The notes beneath the pieces were generated by a model that was not told the origin of the DNA, did not search any database, and worked only from the letters and a program-made list of their open reading frames with translations. A program made the position numbers and the translations under genes. Source: Virgibacillus dokdonensis (GTDB lineage Bacteria; Bacillota; Bacilli; Bacillales; Amphibacillaceae). Taken from it: a stretch of 64,000 nucleotides of DNA. The stretch spans positions 2,724,986 to 2,788,985 of the forward strand of contig NZ_LT745763.1 of assembly GCF_900166595.1 (NCBI RefSeq). The letters run 5' to 3'. Shown piece by piece: positions 48,363 to 59,220 of this stretch (the stretch's first letter is position 1; the number at the start of each line of letters is the position of its first letter).

Positions 48363-48782
48363 AGAAAGGAACCTATCTTTTTGGATTGTGTTCCTTTCCC
48401 TCGTATATCTGTGTGGGAGTTATAAATGCACACGGATCCTCTCCAATATCTTTCTCAAAATGCAGCTAATCCTTTCCCTTCATTCGTAAATTTAAATCCC
48501 GGATTTCGGAAGTAGAAATTTACGCAAAAACAGCTGAACGCTTCCCATGTGAACGACTTATGCTTGCTTCTGCGGTTCGTCCACTTCATTTACAAGTTAT
48601 TTCCATAATAGATGCTGGCTCGAAATGCGTGCCATAGTAGTTTACTATAGTACAAATTAAGCGTATCCTTGAACCGATAGAGAAGAACCCCCACACCTCA
48701 AGCTAAGTTGTAATTAATTTGCCTGTTCTTTAGGGCGTATTACTCCAACTTCAACATGAAACTTTCCAGCAAATATAAAACA
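48363..48782. other. Gene-free stretch upstream of the ridA terminator
   Basis: No gene supported. GAAAGGAAC at 48362-48371 can pair with GTTCCTTTC near 48390, a hairpin without a T-run. The remainder shows no clear feature. Confidence 0.4.
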
Positions 48783-48821
48783 CACCCTCCATTGCTACGA
48801 AATGAGTAATAATGGAGGGTG
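48783..48821 (-). terminator. ridA terminator
   Basis: On the minus strand CACCCTCCATT and AATGGAGGGTG form an 11-bp stem, followed by TGTTTTATATTT. Confidence 0.88.
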
Positions 48822-48857
48822 CATACAAAACAAATTCCAAAATGCAAAGAAATACTT

Positions 48858-49256
48858 TTATTCAGGCTTAGCCGCCCATAGTTCGATTTCAATCTTTATT
48901 TCTGGTAAGCCTAATTCAGAGATATAGCCAATCGTCATTGCAGGGTAATTTTCACCAAATAGGCCATCCCACTCAGAATATAGATAGTCCCAATCGATTT
49001 TTTCTGTAGCCCAAATATTTACTTTAATGATGTTATTCTCATCTAATGCTTCCGATTCGGGAACATGTTTCATATTAATAAAGGTGTTTTTAACTTGAGC
49101 GTTAAAATCAATCGGGATATCTCCCTTCATGTCCACTCCAATTTGCCCTGAGGTTACAAAAAGATCTGCTTCTTTAGGTATTCTTGTAATATGCGTATAG
49201 TTACCCACTGGAGTGGGCATTGTTACAGGGTTTTTTCTAGTAATTTTTCCGTTCAT
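48858..49256 (-). CDS. RidA-family protein
   Basis: A 132-residue YjgF/RidA-fold protein, possibly an enamine/imine deaminase. ADLFVTSGQIGVDMKGDIP near 30 and YPAMTIGYISELGLPEIKIE near 105 align with the family. The classic catalytic Arg of RidA (usually in a C-x-x-R-x-x-V context) is not obvious, so it may be a non-canonical branch. GAGGTAA lies 7 nt before the ATG. Monocistronic with its own terminator. Confidence 0.85.
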   Translation of the reverse strand: MNGKITRKNPVTMPTPVGNYTHITRIPKEADLFVTSGQIGVDMKGDIPIDFNAQVKNTFINMKHVPESEALDENNIIKVNIWATEKIDWDYLYSEWDGLFGENYPAMTIGYISELGLPEIKIEIELWAAKPE

Positions 49257-49576
49257 TTTATTACCTCGCCATCAAATTATTCTACTATTATTCTTCAAAA
49301 GCTATTTTGGGCACACTTCACCAATTTATATAACTTTTAGAAAAAAACAGCAGTAGAGTATCCATATCCCATTGATAAATAAGCAAGTATTTTTTTCTTC
49401 ATGAGCTAGATACTCCTTCCTTAAAGATGACAAAGTAAATTCTTTATTCAATATACCACATTCTTTTTAAATCCACAATTATAGCATTAAGAATTAACCT
49501 CATTAGATTTTTTAATTCCATTCATTTTTTGGCATGCTGCACTTTTACTGCACAACTATTCCTTTATAGAAAAAAT
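49257..49576. other. Gene-free stretch between ridA and the tRNA terminator
   Basis: AT-rich, no ORF with a start site and no RNA recognised. The ridA promoter must lie at its left end but I cannot pick a convincing -10/-35 pair. Confidence 0.4.
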
Positions 49577-49627
49577 AAAAACGCCTCTTTTATTACTTAC
49601 ATAGACAGTAATACAAAGAGACGTTTT
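49577..49627 (-). terminator. tRNA-Arg terminator
   Basis: On the minus strand AAAACGTCTCTTT and AAAGAGGCGTTTTTATTTTTT pair into a long stem with one mismatch, ~85 nt after the tRNA. Confidence 0.8.
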
Positions 49628-49711
49628 AGTCATCTAATAAATTATAAAAAATCACAGTATGAGGTACCATAAAAACTTCCGATGGTTTTCTCGGATATAA
49701 AATCTTTTTTA

Positions 49712-49784
49712 CGCGCCCGGAGGGATTTGAACCCCCGACTCACGGTACCGGAAACCGTTGCTCTATCCCCTGAGCTACGGGCGC
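49712..49784 (-). tRNA. tRNA-Arg (anticodon CCG)
   Basis: 73-nt cloverleaf on the minus strand. Acceptor GCGCCCG pairs with CGGGCGC, with discriminator G; D-arm GCTCAGGGGATAGAGC; anticodon stem ACGGT/ACCGT with loop TTCCGGT, giving anticodon CCG; T-arm GGGGGTTCAAATCCCTC. CCA is not encoded. The ORF covering it on the minus strand (49642-49845) is spurious. Confidence 0.96.
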
Positions 49785-49926
49785 ATATTTTTATTTTGAA
49801 TGAAGACACATAGGATATTATAACCTGTATTCTAATAATAGACAACCCCTTTTTTCTTTTGTATGTTTATTTTCATAGAAAACGGGAATAAATGGATGTA
49901 TATTTGTCAAACTTCAATGTTTATTG

Positions 49927-49956
49927 TTTGACCTTATTTGACCTATTAGTTATGAT
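49927..49956 (+). promoter_or_regulatory. clpP promoter with CtsR operator
   Basis: TTTGACC-TTA-TTTGACC (49927-49943) is, on the opposite strand, GGTCAAA-N3-GGTCAAA, the CtsR heptad repeat. The first copy contains the -35 TTGACC (49928-49933); 17 bp on is TATGAT (49951-49956). CtsR would block polymerase until heat or protein stress. The ctsR gene is not in the window. Confidence 0.92.
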
Positions 49957-50006
49957 AAATATATCGATATCAAAGATATACGAATAGATAGAGGAGGATA
50001 ATTGTT

Positions 50007-50594
50007 ATGAATTTAATACCAACAGTAATTGAACAAACTAACCGCGGTGAACGCGCCTATGACATCTACTCACGCTTACTTAAAGATCGAATCATTATGT
50101 TAGGAAGTGCGATTGACGATAACGTTGCAAATTCCATTGTAGCCCAATTATTATTTCTAGACGCAGAGGATCCTGAAAAAGATATTTCACTATACATCAA
50201 CTCACCAGGTGGATCAATCACTGCCGGCATGGCAATTTACGATACGATGCAACTCATTAAGCCAGATGTTTCTACAATCTGTACAGGAATGGCAGCATCT
50301 ATGGGGGCATTCCTATTAACTGCGGGTGCCAAAGGCAAACGTTACGCATTACCTAATAGTGAGGTAATGATTCATCAACCACTAGGTGGAACACAAGGGC
50401 AAGCAACAGACATAGAAATTCATGCACGTCGAATCATTCAAATGCGTGAAAAAATTAATCAAATCCTTTCTGAACGAACAGGACAGCCAATTGAAGTCAT
50501 TGAACGTGACACAGATCGCGATAACTTTATGACAGCTGAAAAGTCTGTAGAATATGGTTTAATTGATAAGGTACTAGAGCGTAAACCTGATTAA
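50007..50594 (+). CDS. clpP: ATP-dependent Clp protease proteolytic subunit
   Basis: The tetradecameric serine peptidase that works with ClpC, ClpX or ClpE. 195 residues, no long propeptide. Catalytic triad Ser98 (GMAASMG), His123 (MIHQPLGG) and Asp172 (DRDNFM). GAGGAGG lies ~10 nt before the ATG. Regulated by CtsR through the operator above; also a main degrader of SsrA-tagged proteins made by the tmRNA in this window. Confidence 0.99.
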   Translation: MNLIPTVIEQTNRGERAYDIYSRLLKDRIIMLGSAIDDNVANSIVAQLLFLDAEDPEKDISLYINSPGGSITAGMAIYDTMQLIKPDVSTICTGMAASMGAFLLTAGAKGKRYALPNSEVMIHQPLGGTQGQATDIEIHARRIIQMREKINQILSERTGQPIEVIERDTDRDNFMTAEKSVEYGLIDKVLERKPD

Positions 50595-50595
50595 A

Positions 50596-50637
50596 GAACA
50601 TAGAAAGCCACCCTTTTTGGGTGGCTTTCTATGTTTC
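50596..50637. terminator. Bidirectional terminator between clpP and crh
   Basis: ACATAGAAAGCCACCC and GGGTGGCTTTCTATGT form a perfect 16-bp stem around TTTTT. It serves the convergent genes clpP and crh; the crh stop codon lies inside the stem. Confidence 0.92.
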
Positions 50638-50883
50638 AGAAACAAACTTTGTTAACCTTTCAATAGCCTGTTCTTCATCTGTTCCGTCAGCAATAAGTGT
50701 AATCTCTTCTCCAGCAACTATAGCTATGCTCATTAATCCCATAATGCTTTTTGCGTTCACTTTTTTCCCATTTTTTTCAATAAAAACATGAGCATGAAAA
50801 CGATTTGCTTCTTGAACAAATTCTGCTGCTGGTCTAGCTTGTAGACCAGTAGAAAGATTTACTTTAATTATCCGTTCAACCAA
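50629..50883 (-). CDS. crh: Catabolite repression HPr-like protein Crh
   Basis: An 84-residue HPr paralogue. Position 15 is Gln (STGLQARPAAEF), not the His that HPr needs to accept phosphate from enzyme I, while Ser46 (AKSIMGL) for HPr kinase is kept. So it is a regulator, acting with CcpA when Ser46 is phosphorylated, and not a sugar-transport protein. HprK is encoded near 63 kb. It ends inside a terminator. Confidence 0.96.
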   Translation of the reverse strand: MVERIIKVNLSTGLQARPAAEFVQEANRFHAHVFIEKNGKKVNAKSIMGLMSIAIVAGEEITLIADGTDEEQAIERLTKFVSET

Positions 50884-51092
50884 TTAGATCATCCTCTCTC
50901 CCTCTACAGTAAGCGTTATCATTCTCCTCTGATATCGCTAGCATCAACCTAAAAGCCTTCCCATATTGCTTTTACTTTATGCAAACTATTACTACAACAT
51001 GGAAGAGAGGAACCCCTCTCCATGTTATCTTATCTATGCAAAATATTTATAATTTACAACCATTATATCATGGTACATTTTGTAAGCAAAGG

Positions 51093-52037
51093 TTAAGGTA
51101 CAAACTCGCCATTTCTAATTTTTTCGGCGAAGTCATCGATTTTCTTCAAACGATGATTTACACCTGATTTAGATATCTTACCACTTTCTACTAATTCACC
51201 TAATTCTTTCAAGGAAACTTCTTGGTGTTTTACACGGAGAACAGCAATTTCCTTGAGCTTTTCTGGTAACTGCTCCAAACCAACTGTACGATCAATGAAC
51301 TGTATGTTTTCAATTTGGCGAAAAGCTGCTCCAATTGTTTTATTTAAGTTTGCTGTTTCACAGTTAACAATACGGTTAACCGAATTGCGCATATCTCGAA
51401 CAATACGCACATCTTCAAATTTAAATAGAGCATTATAAGCACCAATTATACTTAAGAATTCTGAAATTTTTTCTGCTTCTTTTATATAAACTATATACCC
51501 GTTTTTTCGTTCTAATTTACGAGCATGTAATTCAAATTGGTTAAGCAAATCACAAAATGAATTATTATGTTCCTCATAAATATTAAAAATTTCCAGATGG
51601 TAAGAAGACGTCTCTGGATTGTTCACTGACCCACCAGCAAGAAATGCTCCACGCAAATAAGCTCTCTTACAACAAGACTTATGAATAAGATGATCAGAAA
51701 TAACCCGATTAAACGTCATTGGTTCTTGCAAAATATGGAGATCTACTAAAATTGGTCTTACACCTTCATTCAAACGAACAATATATACATTATTTTTTTT
51801 CAATTTCATTTTCTTTCTTACTAATAATTCCACTCTTGTATCATAAGTTGCTTTAATTAAAGAATAAATCCTTCTCGCTATAGCAGCATTTTCCGTCTGT
51901 ATATCCAAAGTATATTTTTGCTTTGATATTGAAATTGCCCCATTCATTCGAACTAATGCAGCTAATTCCGCATATTTACAGCAATCATCTACTTCGATTG
52001 CTGTTAATTCTTTTTTTATTTCGGAAGCAAAGGACAT
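51093..52037 (-). CDS. whiA: WhiA-family DNA-binding protein
   Basis: A 314-residue WhiA with an N-terminal degenerate LAGLIDADG homing-endonuclease-like domain ([23 protein letters not shown] near 130-152) and a C-terminal HTH ([24 protein letters not shown] near 275-298). It influences chromosome segregation and cell division in Bacilli. GGGAGG precedes the ATG. It is last of the yvcI-rapZ-yvcK-whiA row and lies before crh, as in B. subtilis. Confidence 0.97.
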   Translation of the reverse strand: MSFASEIKKELTAIEVDDCCKYAELAALVRMNGAISISKQKYTLDIQTENAAIARRIYSLIKATYDTRVELLVRKKMKLKKNNVYIVRLNEGVRPILVDLHILQEPMTFNRVISDHLIHKSCCKRAYLRGAFLAGGSVNNPETSSYHLEIFNIYEEHNNSFCDLLNQFELHARKLERKNGYIVYIKEAEKISEFLSIIGAYNALFKFEDVRIVRDMRNSVNRIVNCETANLNKTIGAAFRQIENIQFIDRTVGLEQLPEKLKEIAVLRVKHQEVSLKELGELVESGKISKSGVNHRLKKIDDFAEKIRNGEFVP

Positions 52038-52217
52038 ACTTATCCCTCCCTTCTACAGATCAATAGTAGGTGCTATTAATGGCGGCCATCACGGCTACAG
52101 ATTACATTGTTTCGTTTTTAAAATAAATTTTTCTGTGAAAGCTATTTCCTTTCTTGCTCCTATTACACTAGTTCTTCAAATACAAAATTGACGTGACACC
52201 TTTTTTATCTACAATAT

Positions 52218-53177
52218 TCATTTGTTCAAAAGCGAATGTAGCAATGATGCAATTTTATGATTATCATGCCTTAAAGTAGGCTGTGTCGGATCAATAATAT
52301 CTCCCTCTATAATTTGCAGGCCCATACCTATTAAACGCTCTATATCATATACCACGGGAGAAGCGTTTTCTTCTGCATACATCTCTCGTATCGTTTTTTC
52401 AATGGGTTCATTATGTACGACAATCGCATCAACACTCGCTTCTCCAATATGATCACAAATAGCTTGCACGTGGTCAGCAGCTGTATAACCAGTAGTTTCG
52501 CCCTCTTGCGTCATGACATTACAAACATATACCACTTGGCATTTTGCATTTTTTATTGCTTCTGCTATTTGTGGCATAATGATGGTCGGCATGATACTTG
52601 TATACAAGCTACCAGGTGCAATAACGATTAAATCGGCATTATTTAGAGCACGTACTGCATTCGGTAATGGTTCAACAGGCTGCGGGCTTAAAAAAACACG
52701 TTTTATTCTTTTGTTAGATAAAGGAATTTTCGACTCCCCAGACACGATTGTCCCGTCCTCCATTTCAGCATGGAGCGACATGTTATCATTTGAGATCGGA
52801 TATATTTTTCCTTTTACATTTAGGACGCGAGAGATTTCTCTAATCCCCATATTAAAATTCCCCGTAATCGAACTCATTGCTGCTAGGAGTAAATTTCCAA
52901 GTGAATGACCAGATAAGCCATTACAAACATCAAAACGATGCTGAAATAATTCAATTAACATCGGTTCAGCATCAGATAAAGCTGCAATCACGTTACGAAT
53001 ATCCCCTGGAGCAGGAATTGCCATTTCATTACGTAACCTTCCCGTACTTCCTCCATCATCGGCTACAGTAACTAATGCTGTTAAATGAATAGGTAAATCC
53101 TTCAGACCTCGGAGTAGGACAGGCATCCCCGTTCCCCCTCCAACAACTACTACATTCGGACGTTTCTCCTCAGTCAT
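52218..53177 (-). CDS. yvcK: YvcK/MgfK gluconeogenesis factor
   Basis: A 319-residue protein related to CofD/UPF0052 that binds UDP-sugars and is needed on gluconeogenic carbon and for cell shape. VVVVGGGTGMPVLLRGLK near 9-26, TVADDGGSTGRLR near 40, GDIRNVIAALSD and LIVIAPGSLYTSIMP near 196. ATG 53177 is 1 nt after the rapZ stop with AAAGGGA upstream; the frame running to 53366 inside rapZ is not used. Confidence 0.94.
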   Translation of the reverse strand: MTEEKRPNVVVVGGGTGMPVLLRGLKDLPIHLTALVTVADDGGSTGRLRNEMAIPAPGDIRNVIAALSDAEPMLIELFQHRFDVCNGLSGHSLGNLLLAAMSSITGNFNMGIREISRVLNVKGKIYPISNDNMSLHAEMEDGTIVSGESKIPLSNKRIKRVFLSPQPVEPLPNAVRALNNADLIVIAPGSLYTSIMPTIIMPQIAEAIKNAKCQVVYVCNVMTQEGETTGYTAADHVQAICDHIGEASVDAIVVHNEPIEKTIREMYAEENASPVVYDIERLIGMGLQIIEGDIIDPTQPTLRHDNHKIASLLHSLLNK

Positions 53178-53178
53178 A

Positions 53179-54066
53179 TTATTGTCCCTTTCTTTTATCA
53201 ATATCACGATGCGTGACGTGTGTAATATAGTCTTTATGCAATTCTTTAGCGAAATGTTCAGCCAGTGCGACGGAGCGATGCTGCCCACCAGTACAACCAA
53301 TGGCAACAACCAATTGTGACTTTCCTTCTTTTTTATATTGTGGTAACATGAATTGCAATAAATCAAGTACTTTTACGATAAATTTTTGTGTATCTGTCCA
53401 TCGAAATACATAAGAAGATACATCTTTATTTAAACCTGTTAATGGTTGTAAATTTGTTACATAATGAGGATTCGGCAAAAAACGAACATCGAATACAAGA
53501 TCGGCGTCAATTGGTAAACCATATTTGAAACCAAATGAAACCATGTGCACAGAAAATACTTCTTGATCTTCTTCTGAATACTTTTGAACAATCTTTTCAC
53601 GAAGCTCTCTCGGCTTTAAATTCGTCGTGTCAATAATTCTTTGTGCTCTTCCTCTTAGTTCATCCAATATTTCTCGTTCTTGCCGGATTCCATTAAGCGG
53701 TAAACCTCCAACCGCCAGCGGATGTGAACGCCTCGTTTCTTTATACCTACTGACAAGCTTTTCATCTTTTGCATCTAAGAATAGAACATGTTCATCTAAC
53801 CATTCTTCATCTGCTAAAGTATCTAAAGCTTCAAACAAGGAATCAAAAAATTCTCTAGCACGTAAATCCATGACAATAGCTACCCGCTGTATATTGTTTG
53901 TAGAATCTCTCATGAGTTCAATAAATTTTGGCAATAATGTAGGAGGAAGATTGTCAACGCAATAGTACCCTAAATCTTCAAAGCTTTGCACTGCAACTGT
54001 TTTACCGGCACCTGACATTCCTGTAATAATTACTAATTTTGTTTCAAGATTTTCACTCATATTCAT
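53179..54066 (-). CDS. rapZ: RapZ/YvcJ nucleotide-binding protein
   Basis: A 295-residue P-loop protein. Walker A GMSGAGKT near 15-22, [18 protein letters not shown] near 256-273 and [12 protein letters not shown] near 35. In E. coli RapZ is an RNase adaptor for glucosamine-6-phosphate control; in B. subtilis YvcJ hydrolyses GTP and affects competence. ATG 54066 or the ATG two codons later (54060) may be used. It is followed directly by yvcK. Confidence 0.94.
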   Translation of the reverse strand: MNMSENLETKLVIITGMSGAGKTVAVQSFEDLGYYCVDNLPPTLLPKFIELMRDSTNNIQRVAIVMDLRAREFFDSLFEALDTLADEEWLDEHVLFLDAKDEKLVSRYKETRRSHPLAVGGLPLNGIRQEREILDELRGRAQRIIDTTNLKPRELREKIVQKYSEEDQEVFSVHMVSFGFKYGLPIDADLVFDVRFLPNPHYVTNLQPLTGLNKDVSSYVFRWTDTQKFIVKVLDLLQFMLPQYKKEGKSQLVVAIGCTGGQHRSVALAEHFAKELHKDYITHVTHRDIDKRKGQ

Positions 54067-54111
54067 TATCTCCCTCTTTCATTGGCTTCCTTGCAGAATG
54101 ACATTAAAAAA

Positions 54112-54582
54112 TTACTTCATATCGGAGGAACCATCTATTCGATAGGTAATCAAATCATCTTTAGGTGTATAAGTAAAAGCTCCTGATACAACATGTTTAT
54201 TTTCAAAAATATGCCTATAAATTAACCGGTCACCTTCAGCCATCGGCAACTGTAACACTTGATTCACGGGAACCCATTGTAGCTCTCCTTCTCTACAAAA
54301 GTCTGCCAGTTTACCGCTGTAGTCTTGACAAGTAAATGTATACATCATCCATTCTTTCGTTTGTTGATCATCTTGTAAAACAGTGAATGTAAATACCCCA
54401 GCTAAACGCGGATTTTGAATTGTCAAATTGGTTTCTTCTTTATATTCTCTAATAACGGCTTCTTTTATCGTTTCACCAGATTCCATCTTTCCACCAGGCA
54501 TTGCATACCAGCCATGCTTCGGTTTTTTTAATAATAAAATGTGGTCTTGTTTTAATAATATGCAATTTGCTACTTGTTGCAT
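54112..54582 (-). CDS. yvcI: Nudix hydrolase (YvcI, 8-oxo-dGTP diphosphatase-like)
   Basis: A 156-residue Nudix protein. The Nudix box G-x5-E-x7-R-E-x2-E-E is GKMESGETIKEAVIREYKEE (about residues 35-54). It may sanitise oxidised nucleotides or act on mRNA caps; substrate unknown. ATG 54582 is chosen because GAGGTGATAG precedes it and it matches the family start; the frame open to 54717 is unsupported. First gene of the rapZ-yvcK-whiA row. Confidence 0.9.
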   Translation of the reverse strand: MQQVANCILLKQDHILLLKKPKHGWYAMPGGKMESGETIKEAVIREYKEETNLTIQNPRLAGVFTFTVLQDDQQTKEWMMYTFTCQDYSGKLADFCREGELQWVPVNQVLQLPMAEGDRLIYRHIFENKHVVSGAFTYTPKDDLITYRIDGSSDMK

Positions 54583-54788
54583 TCCTATCACCTCTAAATG
54601 AACAGAAACTAAAAAACAAACTTTCTTTCCCTTTCTAATTATACTAGTTTTATGTTGAAAATGAAACTTCCTAACAGCAAGAGAATGACAAGCACTACGA
54701 TATGGGGATGGAAACATATACTAATGGAGCGCTACTAACGAGAGAGGAAAACAGAGTTTTTGCTTCAGTATCTTCGTCTTTCTTCTTT

Positions 54789-54860
54789 TAGCAAAAACTT
54801 GTCTATCACCCGAGTATTTTGGAAAAATCACTGTCGTTTTTATTATACTTTGCGTCTAAA
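54789..54860 (+). repeat. Dispersed intergenic repeat, copy 10
   Basis: AAAAACTTGTCTATCACCCG then AGTATTTTGG, CTGTCGTTTTTATTATACTT and a poor tail. Located between yvcI and the trxB terminator. It is a diverged copy. Confidence 0.5.
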
Positions 54861-54864
54861 AACA

Positions 54865-54893
54865 GAAAAAAACACAGATACGTGATCTGTGTC
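54865..54893 (-). terminator. trxB terminator
   Basis: On the minus strand ACACAGAT and ATCTGTGT pair tightly and are followed by TTTTTTTCTG, ~130 nt after the trxB stop. Confidence 0.85.
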
Positions 54894-55025
54894 CATTAAC
54901 TAATCTATCTATTAAAAGGGGGTCAATTAGTTATTTTTATTATAACCCATGAATATTGCGCTTATATTACAGCGCGATTAAAAAGCAATGACTCATCGTA
55001 AATTTTTCTTAAAAGAAACCTCTAA

Positions 55026-56045
<1,020 letters not shown>

Positions 56046-56067
56046 CTATTATTCTGCTCAAGGCGCT

Positions 56068-57066
56068 TCAACCCTCATGCCAAGGTGTATTTTCGTTTTT
56101 CAATTCAGGATGTTTTTTACACCCTTCCCTCCAAATAGACATGGCTTTTTCATGGTCTCCTATATGGTATGCAGCTAATGCATAAAAGCGAAAATAAGAT
56201 AGATGCCCATTCAATTTGTCTTTTTTTAGCATTTTAAATCTATCTACAGCAGCTACATACTGCCCTGTTCGGGCTAATGTTACTGCAATACGTAATTTTT
56301 GTTGCTCGTGAATTGGATATACTTTTAGTAATGGCTCGATATAGAAATTATATGCTTCCATATGACCTAAATAATAATTAAATATAGCTAAATTATTGCA
56401 TCCATATAGTGAAATTGGATTTGATTCCATTTCTTCAAGCTCCATATTAACCGCTCGCTGTTCATGGCCTAAAAAAAAGAGCGTTTCTGCGTACTCATGC
56501 TTTATATTTGGTTGATTTGGAAACAAGATAAGCATTTCCTCTAAAATATGCATCGCCTTTTCCCACTCATGATGCTCCATATGGTAAAAAACCGTTTCCT
56601 GATAGATAAGAAGTTCATCCTCTTCTTCCAACTCTTCATCCTCTAGGTCTTCTTCAATTTCAAGTAGTTCTAATAAATGGAGAACTTCTTCTTTAAAGTC
56701 CCCATTCGGATCTTTTTCTATATAGAGATGAGCGTACTTTTTTGCATCATTTAATAATCCTAAATGAGCGAAATTGTTCGCTATTAAATAGTAACAATCG
56801 ACATTCTCAGAAACCTTTAGTACATTCATTAAAAGGTCATTAGCAGCATGGTAAGCGCCAATTTCCGTATATATAATAGATAATTGACATTGATACAAAG
56901 TTTCATCAGGCTTGTGATCAATTGCCTTTTTTACCCACTTGACAGCACTATCAAATTTTCTTTTTTGGAAAGCTTCTATACCTTTTGTAAAATAAAAATC
57001 ACCTTCAGGGATAAAAGGGAGAACGTTATTTTGTTTTCCTTTCGTTTTATTCGTAACTTGCTGCAT
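56068..57066 (-). CDS. yvcD: Tetratricopeptide-repeat protein (YvcD)
   Basis: A 332-residue protein of TPR-like helical hairpins (for example GIEAFQKRKFDSAVKWVKKA near 29, and MHILEEMLILFPNQPNIKHE near 178), with a very acidic linker (ELLEIEEDLEDEELEEEDEL) around 130-150. It is likely a protein-protein adaptor; partner unknown. ATG 57066 is chosen with AGGGGG ~10 nt upstream; the frame to 57156 is not supported. It lies upstream of trxB, as in B. subtilis. Confidence 0.85.
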   Translation of the reverse strand: MQQVTNKTKGKQNNVLPFIPEGDFYFTKGIEAFQKRKFDSAVKWVKKAIDHKPDETLYQCQLSIIYTEIGAYHAANDLLMNVLKVSENVDCYYLIANNFAHLGLLNDAKKYAHLYIEKDPNGDFKEEVLHLLELLEIEEDLEDEELEEEDELLIYQETVFYHMEHHEWEKAMHILEEMLILFPNQPNIKHEYAETLFFLGHEQRAVNMELEEMESNPISLYGCNNLAIFNYYLGHMEAYNFYIEPLLKVYPIHEQQKLRIAVTLARTGQYVAAVDRFKMLKKDKLNGHLSYFRFYALAAYHIGDHEKAMSIWREGCKKHPELKNENTPWHEG

Positions 57067-57198
57067 AATAAATATCCCCCTAATTTGTAGACATACAAAT
57101 TTAATTATACCATATTTAGTAGCACGTTGATATAGATTCGAATAAGAGTAAAGCATGAGGCAATCCTACGTGGACGGAATATTCTTAAGCTTTTTTCA

Positions 57199-57234
57199 AC
57201 AAAACGGGCATCTCCCAATAGATGCCCGTTTTTG
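57199..57234. terminator. glpD terminator (bidirectional)
   Basis: AACGGGCATCT and AGATGCCCGTT pair perfectly around a short loop with T-runs on both sides, directly after the glpD stop. Confidence 0.9.
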
Positions 57235-57236
57235 CT

Positions 57237-58907
57237 TTAATTATTTACTACTGGATGAGTAGCCTCTTCCATCGCTATATTTAATTCATCTGTATACTTC
57301 TCTACTTCCTCATTCGTCCATTGTAATACCTTAGCCATATATGAAATAACTTTGTCTTTATGTGCCTTTACCCATTCTATTTCAAAAAATAATGCCCCAG
57401 TTCGTCGAATAAAGAAGTCTACAGGCTTATACGCTGCCTCATACTCTAGCGCATATACTAGTTCTGCAAAAAGACAACGTTCGATCCCTTCAGCACTTGC
57501 TTCTTGCTGTCTATCACGGTAAAATTCCAAGATTTTATCAAAATTCGATCCATACCTGTAAATTAATCGTTTAGCTGTCGAATCATCTATCCCTTCTGCT
57601 ACTGCTTCCTCTGTCTTACGAACAACAAATTTGGCAAACCCTTGCGAGCCACCAACTTCTCCACCTGAGATTGGGAGATGTACTGTATCAGATTTAGAAT
57701 ATAAAATACCTTCTTCTTCTTTTAACTGCTGTGTAACTTTATCCACGACATCTTCGGCCATCTTACGGTAGCCGGTTAATTTCCCCCCAGCCATTGAAAT
57801 CAGCCCAGAATCAGAAACAAATATTTCGTCTTTACGTGATATTTCTCCTGGATTGTCTTTCCCTTCTTCAGCAATCAATGGGCGTAAACCAGCCCAGCTC
57901 GATTCTACATGGTCGGCAGTAATATTTAATGACGGGAACATATAGTTAATAGCATTCAAAATATAGTCCCGATCAGAAACTGTCGTTGCCGGATTCGCAA
58001 TATCCCCTTTGTAACTCGTATCTGTTGTACCGACATAGGTTACATTTTCACGAGGTATCGCAAAAATCATGCGACCATCTGGGCTATCAAAATAAATAGC
58101 TTGTTGTAATGGGAAAACTTTTTTTGAGAATACAAGATGAACCCCTTTTGTTAAATGTAGCGCTTTCCCTTGTTTTGATCCGTCTATCTCTCTTAATTCA
58201 TCCACCCATGGTCCACCGGCATTAATCATTTTTTTTGCATGCACTTGATAGCGTTTTCCTTTAATTTGATCTTCAATAATAGCACCTGTTATTTGTTTAT
58301 TTTTATCATATATAAAGTCAATCACTTTAGCATAGTTAGCTGCATGTGCCCCTTTTTGTACAGCTTTTTTCAATACTTCCATCGTTAATCGGGCATCATC
58401 CGTCTTATACTCTACGTAATAACCGGCTCCTTTCAAGCCATCTTGTTTAATCAACGGTTCCTTTGCCAAAGCTTCTTCCATATTTAACATTTTTCGCCGT
58501 TCTGATTTTTTTACACCAGCTAGCAAATCGTATACGCGCAAACCAATATTTGTCGTAACTGGTCCAAATGTGCCTCCTTTATAAAACGGCAACATCATCC
58601 ATTCTGGCGTTGTTACATGTGGGCCATTTTCATACACAATAGCTCTTTCCCGTCCTACTTCTGCTACCATTTTAACTTCCATTTGCTTTAAGTAACGAAG
58701 CCCGCCATGGACAAGTTTTGTTGAACGACTAGAAGTTCCTGCTGCAAAATCTTGCATCTCCACTAGCCCTGTTTTCATCCCTCGCATTGTAGCGTCTAAA
58801 GCAATACCGGACCCAGTAATCCCCCCACCAATGACCAATAAATCCAGTTGCTTACTTTCCATATGTTTTAAGTTATCCTCACGTTGAAAGCTTGAAAAAG
58901 TATGCAT
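57237..58907 (-). CDS. glpD: Aerobic glycerol-3-phosphate dehydrogenase
   Basis: Membrane-associated FAD enzyme oxidising glycerol 3-phosphate to dihydroxyacetone phosphate. 556 residues. FAD motif LLVIGGGITGSGIALDATMRG near 24-44, AAGTSSRSTKLVHGGLRYL near 56-74 (family signature), WAGLRPLI near 336 and GGKLTGYRKMAEDVV near 373. GGAG lies just before the ATG. Expression is expected to require GlpP antitermination at the leader stem; the product feeds TpiA. Confidence 0.97.
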   Translation of the reverse strand: MHTFSSFQREDNLKHMESKQLDLLVIGGGITGSGIALDATMRGMKTGLVEMQDFAAGTSSRSTKLVHGGLRYLKQMEVKMVAEVGRERAIVYENGPHVTTPEWMMLPFYKGGTFGPVTTNIGLRVYDLLAGVKKSERRKMLNMEEALAKEPLIKQDGLKGAGYYVEYKTDDARLTMEVLKKAVQKGAHAANYAKVIDFIYDKNKQITGAIIEDQIKGKRYQVHAKKMINAGGPWVDELREIDGSKQGKALHLTKGVHLVFSKKVFPLQQAIYFDSPDGRMIFAIPRENVTYVGTTDTSYKGDIANPATTVSDRDYILNAINYMFPSLNITADHVESSWAGLRPLIAEEGKDNPGEISRKDEIFVSDSGLISMAGGKLTGYRKMAEDVVDKVTQQLKEEEGILYSKSDTVHLPISGGEVGGSQGFAKFVVRKTEEAVAEGIDDSTAKRLIYRYGSNFDKILEFYRDRQQEASAEGIERCLFAELVYALEYEAAYKPVDFFIRRTGALFFEIEWVKAHKDKVISYMAKVLQWTNEEVEKYTDELNIAMEEATHPVVNN

Positions 58908-59041
58908 TCTCCATCACTCCCTAAATATTCGACTATTGTTTCTATATATCCATACCCCATTTACAGGATACGCATGTATAAAATGGAACGGAAATATATT
59001 TACACATAAAAGATAAACGATTATTATTCATCAATGCTGCG

Positions 59042-59080
59042 TTTAGAAAAACTTGGCTAGATGTATACGATAAACCAAGT
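59042..59080 (+). repeat. Dispersed intergenic repeat, copy 8 (hybrid head and tail)
   Basis: TTTAGAAAAACTTGGCTAG followed quickly by ATACGATAAACCAAGTG, as if the middle of the repeat were deleted. It lies within the glpD leader, on the strand opposite to glpD transcription. Confidence 0.5.
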
Positions 59081-59081
59081 G

Positions 59082-59140
59082 TAAAAAAAGAAAGCCACAA
59101 AACAAACTAATATAATATATATTAGTTGCTTTGCGGCTTC
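59082..59140 (-). terminator. glpD leader terminator (GlpP antitermination target)
   Basis: On the minus strand a long imperfect stem (AAGCCGCAAAGCAACTAATA with TATTAGTTTGTTTTGTGGCTT) ends in TTTTTTTA, ~175 nt before glpD. In B. subtilis GlpP with glycerol 3-phosphate acts on such a leader to allow read-through. It also ends the upstream hprK-glpP message. Confidence 0.82.
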
Positions 59141-59220
59141 TCCATATCTCCGTCCATCTATTAACTTACTTAAAGTATAACATATATGTAGGCAGTCAAC
59201 AATGATTTCCTTTTACCCTA

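Noticed and set aside
49642..49845. Minus-strand ORF of 67 codons
   Set aside because: It runs through tRNA-Arg and has no ribosome site of its own.
52877..53071. Plus-strand ORFs within yvcK and rapZ
   Set aside because: They are antisense frames of clearly conserved genes.
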